Source of the DNA: Lysinibacillus_B sp042920265
Lineage (GTDB): Bacteria; Bacillota; Bacilli; Bacillales_A; Planococcaceae
DNA: 64,000 nucleotides
Direction: 5' to 3'
Assembly: GCF_042920265.1 (NCBI RefSeq)
Contig: NZ_JBDQZI010000001.1
Location: 1 to 64,000 of the forward strand
Translations under genes and position numbers: made by a program
Shown: one piece after another, positions 42,229 through 51,696 of the stretch
Layout of the letters: each line of letters opens with the position of its first letter
How positions within the stretch are numbered: the stretch's first letter is position 1
The notes under the pieces: model-generated
What the model was told of the DNA's origin: nothing
Seen by the model: the letters and a program-made list of their open reading frames with translations, nothing else
The model's database searches: none

Positions 42229-44283
42229 ATGACCGTGCAGTATTTTTCAGAACTTGTTCAGAGGTTTCAATGGGAGGGGAAGTATCAAATCTATATTGCA
42301 AGCGCAGAAAGCCCACATTTTGAATTTTTAGAAGGACGGGAGGAGCAAGTCCAATTACCTTTTAAGCGATTAACGACCCAACAACAAAATATGGTGAAAA
42401 TAGTAAATGGCTATACATTTATACTGTTTACGTACCCACATGATTATCAAATTTTAGTCAATGTTTATGAGTATAGTCCAACGAAAGAGGCAGAAATTGT
42501 TGTCCTTTATCACTATATGTACCCTTACTATACAAAAGCAGCGATTGAGCGGGAACAGTATAAGCTAGAAAAGGTGATTGAGAGTACGGGGCGTGCTTCA
42601 TCCTCGTTAAATCCAGAGGAGATTTATAATAATATTTTATCCTACGCACTAGATGTCATTCCACAATGCGATATTGGTACGCTATGGTGGTATGATCATG
42701 AACGAGATCGGCTTATTTGTAAAGCATCTGTAGGGAATGTACTACAAGGAATACGTTATATGGGGTTTAAGCGAGGAGAAGGTCCGATTGGTTATACATT
42801 TCAGACAGAGAAGTCGTTGCTTTACTATCAACATCAATACGAATTATGGCGACATTTTGAGCCTATATCTGAAGAAAATAATCGATATTGGGATTCCAAT
42901 TATGAATTTGACAAGGAAGTAAAGTCATTTTTAACTTGCCCGATTAAAGTAGATGACCAAGTAGAGGGCGTTCTATTTTTATGTCAAATCGTTAAACCAG
43001 TTGCACCGACTGAAAATGATTTGCAGCTATTAGAAGGTTTTTCTTCTCAAGTAGGGATTGCGATCCGCAATGCACGGCAATATTCACATATCAAAAAATT
43101 GAATGACAAGCTCATGAAGCGCGATGAAATTCATACAACATTAACAAAGTTATCAATGCAAAATATGGGTATTCCTAAAATTTTAGAAGAAATGACGAGG
43201 ATGATTGGGAAGAACTTCATTTTTGTTGATTTACTTGAAAATGAAGTCATACCGACTATGAGAAAGCTACCAAATTATCTATCTTTTAATGATTTGAATG
43301 AAGTTTTGCAAGCAAATGAGGCAATGCCTTACTATGAGTTAAAGCGTTCTGGTTATGTGACACATATTGTATATCCAATTCGTTTAGGACAAATCATTTT
43401 AGGGTGCATTATTATGGAAGTAAAAGGGGAAATGAGTCAGCTTGAATCCATTGTCATTGAGCAGGGGCATTCTGTCCTAGCGTTGGAGCTCTCACGTAAG
43501 CAAAATTTAGCGGAGTTTTACTATAAGAAAAAACGCGATGCTTTTAACGAAATGATGAATACAAAAGAGCAGGAAGTCATTGTACAGAAAGCAAAGGAGT
43601 TAATGATTTCACTGAATGAACCGTATATGGTGATTTTATTAAAATTAGCGGAAGAAGTGAGTCCGCATGAAATTGAGGCGTATGTACATAAGCTCATGTC
43701 GCAAATGAAGCGTGACTTATTTTCTTATGCGCAGCTACTTTTTGCGGATTATGCAACAATTACGATCGTAGCACGTGCTTCACCAGGAGAAGAAAAGCGG
43801 GTACGAAAAGAGCTAAAAAGGATTTGTACAGAATGGAATAAAAAAATCCATGCCCCTTTAAGTTGTGGTGTAAGTACAGTGTACCAGGATCTTTATGCGA
43901 TTCGAAAAGCGTATCATGAGGCGAAGACCGTGCTATCTTATTTAGATTCACGTAAACAGCACGCGATGATGGATTATGCAGAAATTGGTGTTAATCGTTT
44001 ATTTATTCATCAAGATGAGCAAGAAATTGGGCGCTTTATTGCAGAAGTGTTTGCACCACTTGAAACACAGCAAAGTATGAATAATGCATTGAAGGAAACG
44101 CTACTCATGTATTTTGCGCAAAATCGTTCCGCAACGAAAACAGCGAAAATGCTGCATATTCATATTAATACATTGTATCAACGACTAAAAAAAATTGAAG
44201 AAACATTACAAATTTCATTTGAGGATGCTGAACATGTGTTAAAGCTCCAGTTGGCTTGCTATTTAAAGCAATCGTATCAATAA
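42229..44283 (+). CDS. GAF-domain PucR/CdaR-type regulator
   Basis: This 684-aa regulator has an N-terminal region of unknown fold (1-115), a GAF domain (about 130-275: LDVIPQCDIGTLWWYD, FKRGEGPIGYTFQTEKSL, VEGVLFLCQIV), a middle GGDEF-like/CdaR region (about 420-600) and a C-terminal PucR HTH_30 (ETLLMYFAQNRSATKTAKMLHIHINTLYQRLKKIEE). Such proteins are usually activators of nearby catabolic or transport genes. It is divergent from cstA, with an inverted repeat in between, so it probably regulates cstA. It also lies upstream of the acyl-CoA cluster. ATG 42229 follows AAGGGGGCG. Confidence 0.82.
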   Translation: MTVQYFSELVQRFQWEGKYQIYIASAESPHFEFLEGREEQVQLPFKRLTTQQQNMVKIVNGYTFILFTYPHDYQILVNVYEYSPTKEAEIVVLYHYMYPYYTKAAIEREQYKLEKVIESTGRASSSLNPEEIYNNILSYALDVIPQCDIGTLWWYDHERDRLICKASVGNVLQGIRYMGFKRGEGPIGYTFQTEKSLLYYQHQYELWRHFEPISEENNRYWDSNYEFDKEVKSFLTCPIKVDDQVEGVLFLCQIVKPVAPTENDLQLLEGFSSQVGIAIRNARQYSHIKKLNDKLMKRDEIHTTLTKLSMQNMGIPKILEEMTRMIGKNFIFVDLLENEVIPTMRKLPNYLSFNDLNEVLQANEAMPYYELKRSGYVTHIVYPIRLGQIILGCIIMEVKGEMSQLESIVIEQGHSVLALELSRKQNLAEFYYKKKRDAFNEMMNTKEQEVIVQKAKELMISLNEPYMVILLKLAEEVSPHEIEAYVHKLMSQMKRDLFSYAQLLFADYATITIVARASPGEEKRVRKELKRICTEWNKKIHAPLSCGVSTVYQDLYAIRKAYHEAKTVLSYLDSRKQHAMMDYAEIGVNRLFIHQDEQEIGRFIAEVFAPLETQQSMNNALKETLLMYFAQNRSATKTAKMLHIHINTLYQRLKKIEETLQISFEDAEHVLKLQLACYLKQSYQ

Positions 44284-44701
44284 TATCATTCATCGTGTAG
44301 AACACATGAAAAAGAAGTTATGTTTTCAGTCTAGCAACAACAGCTTGTGCATATAGAATAAGTATATAAATGGTGAGTAAAAGAAGTTGCGCTGTAATTT
44401 ATTACAGTGCGGCTTTTTTTATGCTGTGATTTTTCACACTGAAAACCGAAAAACAATAGAAAAACATACATTGTATTACTATGTCTGAAAATATAAATTT
44501 AAGTTAATAAAGTTCTTTTTTTCTCTTTTGTGTAAGTAAATTCTATTTTGTGGGGGATGGTAGTATGTTTGCGCAAAGCAGTGATTGGAATGACAACGAA
44601 GGCAAGGTGATTCCATTATGATGAGCACGACTGAGAAAGCGTATGTGATGATGAGGGGAAAAATTGTGTTAGAAATGAATTTGTAAAGGGAGGTTATTTG
44701 G
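44284..44701. other. intergenic region before the acyl-CoA gene cluster
   Basis: A hairpin with T-run at 44385-44420 ends the regulator gene. Two tiny open frames (44565-44621, with GGGGGATGG upstream; and 44618-44686, whose protein includes KAYVMMRGKIVLE) lie in the rest. The second faintly recalls the C-terminus of LivF-type ABC ATPases and could be a remnant, but the match is too short to call. Confidence 0.35.
44385..44420 (+). terminator. terminator after the GAF/PucR-type gene
   Basis: AGTTGCGCTGTAA pairs with TTACAGTGCGGCT (with wobble pairs), followed by seven T. Confidence 0.7.
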
Positions 44702-45892
44702 ATGAATTTTACATTTAAAAAGGAAGAGGAATTATTTCGCCAAGAGTTGCGTATATGGTTAGAGGAAAATCTTCCGGAAGGCTGGTTAGATGGCAAACGT
44801 GATTTACCGGAAGACGATCAGGAACGGAAATCATTTTTACGTGCCTGGCAGCGCAAGCTTTATGAGGGCAATTGGGCAGGTGTGCACTGGCCGAAAGAAT
44901 ATGGTGGACGTGGTGCTACACATATTCAAGAAGTCATTTATCAAGAGGAACTTGCGCGTGTGAAGGCTCCACCAGTACTTAATTTTATGGGGATTAATAT
45001 GGTAGGACCAACACTAATGCAAATGGGTTCACCTGCACAAAAGGAGCGCTATATTGACAAAATTTTAAGTGGTGAAGAAATTTGGTGCCAAGGTTTTTCT
45101 GAGCCAAATGCAGGCTCCGATTTAGCAGGTATTCAAACACGCGCGGTTGAACGTGACGGTAAATGGTATATTACAGGGCAAAAAGTATGGACAACCTATG
45201 CGCATATGGCAGATAAATGCTTAATTTTAGCGCGTACACATAACGCTAGTAAACGCCATGAAGGGTTAACGGCCTTTTTAATCGATATGCATCAACCAGG
45301 GGTGGAAGTAAGACCGATTTATCAAATGAACGATGATCATGATTTTAATGAATTATTTTTACAAGAAGCCATAGCAGAAGGAGATGACATCGTTGCAGGT
45401 GTCGGCATGGGCTGGAAAGTTTCGATGGCACTACTAAGTCATGAGCGTGTAGGCGTAGCAAGTACCATTTTCCATTTAGAAAACTTATTTGAGGATTTAA
45501 TTGCGGATATGAAGACACAAACATATCGTGGTAAGCCATTAATGGATGATTCGTATTTCGCACGAGATGTTACGAAATATTATATTCGTTTACGTGCAGC
45601 AGCATTGAACTACTACCGAAATTTAACAAAAACAATTGAGCAAGGCTATCCAGGTCCAGAGGGCTCCATTGATAAATTAGTCACAAGTGAGTTATCTAAG
45701 GCGATCACTGGCTTTGCTACAGCGATGCTAGGTCTTGTCGGATGCTTATGGAAGCAAGATCGTTCGACCATTGCAGACTGGGCGCATCAATATTTACAAT
45801 CGTTCGGCTCAACGATTGCAGGTGGTACATCAGAAGTACTTAAAAATGTCATTGGTGAACATATTTTAGCGTTACCAAAAGATTTGCGATAG
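44702..45892 (+). CDS. acyl-CoA dehydrogenase, subunit with catalytic Glu
   Basis: This 396-aa acyl-CoA dehydrogenase fold protein has an N-terminal helical domain, middle beta domain (CQGFSEPNAGSDLAGIQTRA, about 129-148; WTTYAHMAD) and C-terminal helical domain ending FGSTIAGGTSEVLKN. A candidate catalytic base is Glu248 (LLSHERVG), the position used in isovaleryl-CoA and FadE-type dehydrogenases. The FAD/dimer motif RxQFG is not conserved (TYRGKPL). This is complementary to the next gene, pointing to a heteromeric enzyme. It is first of the cluster, with AAAGGGAGG upstream. Confidence 0.87.
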   Translation: MNFTFKKEEELFRQELRIWLEENLPEGWLDGKRDLPEDDQERKSFLRAWQRKLYEGNWAGVHWPKEYGGRGATHIQEVIYQEELARVKAPPVLNFMGINMVGPTLMQMGSPAQKERYIDKILSGEEIWCQGFSEPNAGSDLAGIQTRAVERDGKWYITGQKVWTTYAHMADKCLILARTHNASKRHEGLTAFLIDMHQPGVEVRPIYQMNDDHDFNELFLQEAIAEGDDIVAGVGMGWKVSMALLSHERVGVASTIFHLENLFEDLIADMKTQTYRGKPLMDDSYFARDVTKYYIRLRAAALNYYRNLTKTIEQGYPGPEGSIDKLVTSELSKAITGFATAMLGLVGCLWKQDRSTIADWAHQYLQSFGSTIAGGTSEVLKNVIGEHILALPKDLR

Positions 45893-45906
45893 GGGGGAAG
45901 GAACAT

Positions 45907-47088
45907 ATGTATTTTGCATTAACGAAAGAACAAAAATTATTTCAAACATCTGTTCGAAAATATTTAACTTCCCAAGAAAAAACAACGGCTGCTCGTTTGT
46001 TTATGTCGGGTGATACAGTTCGTTATGAAAAAATTTGGTCCGGTTTATCAGAACTTGGGGCGATGGCTATCAATATTCCAGAAGCATATGGCGGGGCAGG
46101 GTTAGCACAAGTGGATCTTATTCCAGTGATGGAGGAAATCGGACGTGTGTTATTACCAGGTGTGTATGCGGAGACGGTGGCGTTTGCAACACCGGTCTTA
46201 ACAAAATACGGGACAGAACAGCAAAAGAAAATGTATTTAGCGCAAATCGCAAATGGGCAAAAGAAGTTTTCCTTAGCCATTGCAGAACGAGGTGTCATGA
46301 CATTTGTAGAAGAAGGGATTAGGCTTGAAGCAATAAAAGAAGGAAATCAGTACGTATTAAACGGCTCCAAAACATTTGTTATTGATGGCGATACAGTTGA
46401 CGTATTACTCGTTGCTGCCAAAGTAGACGGTCAAACAACATTATTTCTCGTGGACCGAGAAGTGGCTACTTGGGAGGCACGTCGCTTACAAGTGATCGAT
46501 GAAACAAAAGGTGTCACAGAAGTATATTTCAATCAATTAAAAGTTTCAGAGAGTGCTGTTATTGGACAGATTGGTCAAGGGTGGGACATTGTCGATGACG
46601 GCTTGCAAATATTGAATACTGTTATTGCCACAATCGGAATTGGTGGCATGGAGGAAGTTGTGGAGATGTGTGCAGAATATGCGAGAACACGTGAACAATT
46701 TGGGCACCCAATCGGTGTGTTCCAAGCGGTAAAGCATCGCATTGTGGATATGAAGGTAGAGCTTGAACTAGCGAAGTCCCTTGTTTATTATGCCAATTGG
46801 GCGATTTCAGAGCAAACAGCAGATGCGAAAATTGCTGTCGCAAGTGCTCGTGCATTTACGACGGATGCGTACATTGAGGTCGCGGCACATAATATTCAAA
46901 TGCATGGTGGGATTGGTTTTACAACAGAAATTGACTGTCATTTATTCTTAAAGAGAGCACGTATGATGGAGAGTTATTTATGGTCTGTGCAAGATTGCTA
47001 TGAAGTCATTATGAGCGAACAGGGGTGGAGAATTAATGAGGAAACAGCCAGACAATCCAAAGCTTTACAATCAAATGTTGCCACATAA
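45907..47088 (+). CDS. acyl-CoA dehydrogenase, partner subunit
   Basis: This 393-aa protein has the acyl-CoA dehydrogenase fold and is only distantly similar to its upstream neighbour. It keeps the FAD motif RTREQFGHPIGVFQAVKH and the QMHGGIGFT segment. It lacks the catalytic glutamate: the ER position reads as IATIGIG, and the C-terminal YEGT motif is absent. The S-E-P-x-A-G-S-D motif is also degenerate (AERGVMTF). It probably works with the protein encoded 14 nt upstream as an alpha2beta2 complex. The end of the gene overlaps the ligase start by 53 nt. Confidence 0.85.
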   Translation: MYFALTKEQKLFQTSVRKYLTSQEKTTAARLFMSGDTVRYEKIWSGLSELGAMAINIPEAYGGAGLAQVDLIPVMEEIGRVLLPGVYAETVAFATPVLTKYGTEQQKKMYLAQIANGQKKFSLAIAERGVMTFVEEGIRLEAIKEGNQYVLNGSKTFVIDGDTVDVLLVAAKVDGQTTLFLVDREVATWEARRLQVIDETKGVTEVYFNQLKVSESAVIGQIGQGWDIVDDGLQILNTVIATIGIGGMEEVVEMCAEYARTREQFGHPIGVFQAVKHRIVDMKVELELAKSLVYYANWAISEQTADAKIAVASARAFTTDAYIEVAAHNIQMHGGIGFTTEIDCHLFLKRARMMESYLWSVQDCYEVIMSEQGWRINEETARQSKALQSNVAT

Positions 47089-48781
47089 AATAGATATTCC
47101 GAATGTACCAGTAGGAGCTGTATTAAAAGGCGCAGCAAAATACTACGGTGAGCGTACTGCCTATCTTTATAGAGGATTTGAGCTTTCCTATAGCAAGCTG
47201 TATGAGCAAGCATTGCGATTTGCAAATGGCTTAAAAAAGCGAGGGTATGGAAAGGGCGATGTCATTGCTGTACAAATGCAAAACTGCACGCAATACGTAG
47301 TCGCTTACTATGGCATTTTGTTAGCAGGGGCTACGTACACACCTGTTAATCCGATGCTACCGAAGGACGATTTAATCTTCCAAATGAAAGATAGTGGAGC
47401 AAAGGCAATTGTCACGTATGGTCCGTTACTATCACTCTGTTTAGATTTACCGTCGTTAACGAATATCGAGCTCGTTATCGTAACAGATGATGTAGAGGTT
47501 GAGTCGATTGAAAAAAGTATCGACGTATCAGCGTACGGTGATACAGTGATCAGCTTCAATCAAATGCTTCGTGACAATGAACCACAAGAGCTATGTATCG
47601 ACATTAATGGTTATGAAGATATCGCTCATCTTGCTTATACAGGGGGGACAACAGGGCGTTCCAAAGGGGTCATTATTACACATAATAATTTGATTAGTAA
47701 TATTTTGCAATCGGGTGCTTGGTCAGCGGCGGTACTGCCACAAGTGGATGACGATGGTGCGTTAACAGTAAAGCGGGTTGAAACGGATCCGGAAAAATAT
47801 TTGAAGGAGTATCCAACATTGGTTGGGACAAATATCCGATTAAGTCCAGCACCATTTTCACATGGAGCAGGTGCAATGGGGGGAATGGTTTACTCGGTTT
47901 TATTTGGAGCAACAACAATTATTTTTGAACGCTTTATGCCAGAGGAGTTTTTACGCTTAATCGAGGAGCATCAAGTAACAGAAGTGTCCGGTGCACCTGC
48001 AATGTTTAACTTTCTATTATTCCATCCTGATATGGAAAAACGGGACTTCTCTTGTGTACGCACGATTAATTCAGGTGCTGCACCCATTGCGCCTGAAACG
48101 ATGCAGCTGTTAATAAAATACTTCCCCAATGCAGTCGTAACGGAAGGCTATGGCTTAACAGAGGCAACCGCTAGTACAGTACAAAGCGTTGGATTTTATT
48201 CGGGCGAACGTAAGCTAGGGACTGTCGGGTTACCGATTTATAACACAGAGGTTAAATTAATGTCAGTCGATGGACCAGATCGTGAGGAAATTCAAATGCC
48301 AGGTGAACGTGGTGAAGTGATTATTCGTGGTCCACAAGTGATGAAGGGTTATTTAAATAATCCAGAGGCGACAGCTGAAACGCTTATCGATGGTTGGCTA
48401 TACACCGGAGATATTGGTGTATTTGATGAAAGTGGCTTCTTATCGATTGTCGACCGTAAAAAAGACATGCTTATTTATAACGGTTACAATGTGTATCCGC
48501 GCTATATAGAAGAAATTTTATATGAACATCCAGCGGTTCAAGCAGCTGTTGTTATAGGTGTCGAAGACCCAAAGGTGGGCGAAAAACCAAAAGCATTTAT
48601 TGTGTTACGACCAGGTGTGACGGCAAATGAAGAAGAAATTATGGAATTTGTCAATACAAAGGTTGTGCACTATTCCAAGGTACGAGAAGTAGAGTTTATC
48701 GACCAACTACCAATGACCGCGGCTGGGAAAATCTCGAAAGTTAAACTAGTAGAATTGGAAAAAACACGTTTGAAACAATAG
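47036..48781 (+). CDS. acyl-CoA ligase (AMP-forming)
   Basis: This 581-aa adenylate-forming enzyme activates a carboxylic acid to its CoA thioester. It has the P-loop AYTGGTTGRSKGVIITH, the A5 motif GYGLTEAT, the A7 region GWLYTGDIG, the hinge DRKKDMLIYNGYNVYP and A10 MTAAGKISK. Fatty-acid length cannot be read directly. ATG 47036 follows GGTGGAG and lies within the last 53 nt of the preceding gene in another frame; later starts have no RBS. It supplies the substrate for the rest of the cluster. Confidence 0.9.
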   Translation: MRKQPDNPKLYNQMLPHKIDIPNVPVGAVLKGAAKYYGERTAYLYRGFELSYSKLYEQALRFANGLKKRGYGKGDVIAVQMQNCTQYVVAYYGILLAGATYTPVNPMLPKDDLIFQMKDSGAKAIVTYGPLLSLCLDLPSLTNIELVIVTDDVEVESIEKSIDVSAYGDTVISFNQMLRDNEPQELCIDINGYEDIAHLAYTGGTTGRSKGVIITHNNLISNILQSGAWSAAVLPQVDDDGALTVKRVETDPEKYLKEYPTLVGTNIRLSPAPFSHGAGAMGGMVYSVLFGATTIIFERFMPEEFLRLIEEHQVTEVSGAPAMFNFLLFHPDMEKRDFSCVRTINSGAAPIAPETMQLLIKYFPNAVVTEGYGLTEATASTVQSVGFYSGERKLGTVGLPIYNTEVKLMSVDGPDREEIQMPGERGEVIIRGPQVMKGYLNNPEATAETLIDGWLYTGDIGVFDESGFLSIVDRKKDMLIYNGYNVYPRYIEEILYEHPAVQAAVVIGVEDPKVGEKPKAFIVLRPGVTANEEEIMEFVNTKVVHYSKVREVEFIDQLPMTAAGKISKVKLVELEKTRLKQ

Positions 48782-48801
48782 ACCAATAGGGGGTGAGGAT
48801 G

Positions 48802-49986
48802 ATGTTTGAAGCTGTAATTGTGGATGCTATTCGAACGCCAATGGGGAAAAGAGGTGGCCGTTTAGCAAATGAGCATCCAGTAGATTTACTCGGTTCGGTA
48901 CTAAAAGCATTAGTCGAAAGGAATGAGCTTGATCCAGCGATTGTTGATGATGTCATCATTGGCTGTGTTGATCAAGTGGATGAACAATCATCGAACATTG
49001 CTCGGAATGCTTGGCTTGCAGCAGGGTTACCGATTACTGTACCAGGCGTCACGATTGATCGACAGTGCGGTTCGAGTTTACAAGCGGTTCATTTTGCTGC
49101 ACAAGGGGTGATGTCTGGGAGCTATGATGTGGTCATTGCTGGTGGTATTGAATCAATGACGCGTGTGCCCATTGGAACTTCCGCTCGTGACGGAAAAACA
49201 CCTATGACAGAAAGTTTGTTTCAACGCTTTGATTTACAAGGCTATGGCTTTAACCAATTTGGCGGCGCTGAAATGATTGCACATGAAATTGGTTTAACAC
49301 GTGAGCAAATAGATGCATATAGTGTACGTTCCCATGAGCGTGCATATGAAGCACAGCAAAATGGCTATTTCGACAAAGAAATTATCCCTGTACAGGTAAA
49401 AGATGCAGAAGGTAATGTATCCGTATTTCATCTGGACGAGACGATTCGCCCAGATGCATCGATAGAAAAAATGACGAGCTTGCAGCCGGTGTATCCAGGG
49501 CTTCAAACGGTTACACCTGGCACATCGAGTCAAATTTCTGATGGAGCCAGCGCTGTGCTCATTATGAGTAAGGAGGCAGCGAAAAAATATGGGCTCCAAC
49601 CACGCGCCGTATTTAAAGCCTTTTCAGTTGTCGGCTCTGACCCAGTTGCCATGCTAAAGGGGCCGGCGATTGCTACAGAAAAAGTATTACAAAAAGCCGG
49701 ATTATCGAAAGAGGAGATCGATTTAGTTGAAATTAATGAAGCATTTGCCTCTGTCGTACTACGCTGGGAGCATGAAATCGGTATTCCACTGGAAAAAGTG
49801 AATGTCAATGGTGGTGCGATTGCTCTTGGGCATGCCCTCGGTTCAACTGGTACACGACTCGTAACGACACTGTTACATGAACTAGAACGCCGACAGTTAC
49901 GTTATGGCCTCGTGACAATTTGCGAGGGACCAGGGATGGCAAACGGCTTAATTATAGAGCGAATGGAAGGGGGAAATAAAGCATGA
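48802..49986 (+). CDS. thiolase (acetyl-CoA acyltransferase)
   Basis: This 394-aa thiolase shows all catalytic motifs: the acylated Cys in DRQCGSSLQA, the His in VNGGAIALGHALGSTG and the C-terminal Cys in CEGPGMANGL. GGIESMTRVP is also conserved. It cleaves 3-ketoacyl-CoA in beta-oxidation. Start ATG 48802 (AGGGGGTG upstream) is preferred over GTG 48793, which lies in the RBS. The end overlaps the next gene by 4 nt (ATGA), so they are coupled. Confidence 0.92.
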   Translation: MFEAVIVDAIRTPMGKRGGRLANEHPVDLLGSVLKALVERNELDPAIVDDVIIGCVDQVDEQSSNIARNAWLAAGLPITVPGVTIDRQCGSSLQAVHFAAQGVMSGSYDVVIAGGIESMTRVPIGTSARDGKTPMTESLFQRFDLQGYGFNQFGGAEMIAHEIGLTREQIDAYSVRSHERAYEAQQNGYFDKEIIPVQVKDAEGNVSVFHLDETIRPDASIEKMTSLQPVYPGLQTVTPGTSSQISDGASAVLIMSKEAAKKYGLQPRAVFKAFSVVGSDPVAMLKGPAIATEKVLQKAGLSKEEIDLVEINEAFASVVLRWEHEIGIPLEKVNVNGGAIALGHALGSTGTRLVTTLLHELERRQLRYGLVTICEGPGMANGLIIERMEGGNKA

Positions 49987-50744
49987 ACTTTGACAATAAA
50001 GCAATCATTATAACAGGTGGTGGATCAGGACTAGGAGAAGCAACGGCTCGTGCTGTGGCAGCTGCGGGTGGGTTCCCGGTCGTACTCGATTTAAATGCAG
50101 AAAAAGGGCAAGCAGTCGCAGAGGAGTTAAAAGGTACCTTCTTTCAAACGAATGTCGCAAAGGAAGAGGAAGTACAAACAGCGATTGATGGAGCGATAGA
50201 AACATACGGTGCGATTCATGGCGTTGTCAACTGTGCTGGACTTGGAACATCGACACGTGTCGTTGGAAAAAAAGGTGTATTCCCGTTAGATGAATTTAAT
50301 TTTGTTGTACAGGTGAACTTAATCGGTACGTTTAATGTCATTCGTCTAGCTGCTGCTGCGATGGTTAATAATGAGCCAAATGAGCACGGTGAGCGTGGCG
50401 TCATTGTCAATACAGCATCTGTTGCAGCGTTTGATGGGCAAATCGGGCAAGCGGCGTATGCAGCCTCTAAAGCGGGTATTGTTGGCATGACATTACCAAT
50501 TGCACGTGATTTAGCTAGCTACGGCGTACGGGTTATGACCATTGCACCAGGTATTTTTAACACACCGTTAATGGCTATGGCTCCACAAGAAGTAAAAGAT
50601 GCGTTAGGGAAGCAAATTCCATTCCCTTCTCGTTTAGGTGAAGCCCCTGAATTTGCGCATCTTGTGCAATCCATTTTTGAAAATCCAATGTTAAATGGCG
50701 AAACGATTCGTTTAGATGGTGCGATTCGGATGGGCCCACGATAA
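49983..50744 (+). CDS. 3-hydroxyacyl-CoA dehydrogenase type-2 (SDR, HSD10-like)
   Basis: This 253-aa short-chain dehydrogenase has cofactor motif TGGGSGLGEA, NCAG, catalytic Ser in NTASVAAFDGQIG and the intact YAASK motif. The insertion with NEPNEHGERGVIVNTASVA and AAFDGQIGQAAYAASK is characteristic of type-2 3-hydroxyacyl-CoA (2-methyl-3-hydroxybutyryl-CoA) dehydrogenases. It would oxidise the hydroxyl intermediate between the hydratase and the thiolase. It overlaps the thiolase gene by 4 nt and precedes the hydratase by 12 nt. Confidence 0.9.
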   Translation: MNFDNKAIIITGGGSGLGEATARAVAAAGGFPVVLDLNAEKGQAVAEELKGTFFQTNVAKEEEVQTAIDGAIETYGAIHGVVNCAGLGTSTRVVGKKGVFPLDEFNFVVQVNLIGTFNVIRLAAAAMVNNEPNEHGERGVIVNTASVAAFDGQIGQAAYAASKAGIVGMTLPIARDLASYGVRVMTIAPGIFNTPLMAMAPQEVKDALGKQIPFPSRLGEAPEFAHLVQSIFENPMLNGETIRLDGAIRMGPR

Positions 50745-50756
50745 GGAGGAGCTAAT

Positions 50757-51545
50757 ATGAAGTTAGAAACAATGACGGTTGAACAATTAGCGCATGGTGT
50801 GCAAGTGGTCACGATTAGTAACCCCCCTGCCAATACATTAAACTTAGCCATTCAACATGATTTATTACAACTGGTGGATGAAGCGAACCATAACCCGGCA
50901 ATTCGTGCAATCATCTTTAAATCAGCCAATCCGAAAATTTTTATTGCCGGGGCAGATTTAGGGCAAATGAGCAATAGTACAGGTGAAGTGGATTATGCAG
51001 AAGGGGCAAAGCAACTCCAAGATATTTTCAATGCGCTAGAAGCTGTTCGTGTACCGACCATTGCAGCGATTAATGGACATGCACTTGGCGGTGGGTGTGA
51101 ATTTGTATTAGCGTGTGATTTCCGCATTATGGGTAGCGGGACAATCGGCTTAACAGAATCCTCGCTAGGGTTATTGCCAGCTGCAGGTGGGACACAGCGC
51201 ATGACGAAGCTTGTTGGTGGAGCAAAGGCACGTGAATTAATGTTTTTAAGTCAGCGTTTGAAAGCAGAGGAAGCGGCCGCGATTGGGCTTGTGACAAAAG
51301 CGGTTGCACCAGAAGAAGTAGAAACAGCAGCGATTGCACTGGCAACGACATTAGCACAAGGAGCAGTGGGTGCTTTAGGTTTAATTAAAGAATGCATTTT
51401 AGCAGCTGAGCTTCCGCTTGAGCAAGGGTTACAAGTAGAGCGCGAAGCATTTGCGAAAACATTTGCAACAGGTGAGCCAACGGAAGGGATGAGAGCATTC
51501 TTCGAAAAGCGCCCACCGAATTTTATTAAGCAAGTGACAACATAA
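50757..51545 (+). CDS. enoyl-CoA hydratase
   Basis: This 262-aa crotonase-fold enzyme has the oxyanion-hole region KIFIAGADLGQM, the second motif HALGGGCEFVLACDFRI and catalytic Glu-containing ESSLGLLPAAGGTQR. It hydrates enoyl-CoA. It is in the operon after the HSD10-like gene (12-nt gap, AAGGAGGAG). It ends before a short intergenic region holding a repeat remnant. Confidence 0.92.
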   Translation: MKLETMTVEQLAHGVQVVTISNPPANTLNLAIQHDLLQLVDEANHNPAIRAIIFKSANPKIFIAGADLGQMSNSTGEVDYAEGAKQLQDIFNALEAVRVPTIAAINGHALGGGCEFVLACDFRIMGSGTIGLTESSLGLLPAAGGTQRMTKLVGGAKARELMFLSQRLKAEEAAAIGLVTKAVAPEEVETAAIALATTLAQGAVGALGLIKECILAAELPLEQGLQVEREAFAKTFATGEPTEGMRAFFEKRPPNFIKQVTT

Positions 51546-51595
51546 ATCACTGTGGCAGGTTCTTTCTAGAGCCTGCCTGTTTGCACTTTAAGTAA

Positions 51596-51670
51596 AGGCT
51601 GCGTACTTTGCCCGAGCGGAAAGTAACGGCTAATGAACTAGCAATATATGTTTAATAATTTGCTCATTGT
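51596..51670. repeat. remnant of the interspersed repeat
   Basis: CGAGCGGAAAGTAACG followed by AGCAATATATGTTT and AATTTGCTCATTG matches the terminal part of the 12399-12925 and 20160-20690 elements (AGAGCGGAAAGCAACG, GGTAATATATGTTT). It splits the acyl-CoA cluster between hydratase and CoA transferase genes. Confidence 0.65.
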
Positions 51671-51696
51671 AAGTTAAACAAGGGGGGAGAATGCGT

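Noticed and set aside
44618..44686. Remnant of a LivF-type ABC ATPase
   Set aside because: Only about 13 residues resemble the LivF tail; too short to separate from chance.
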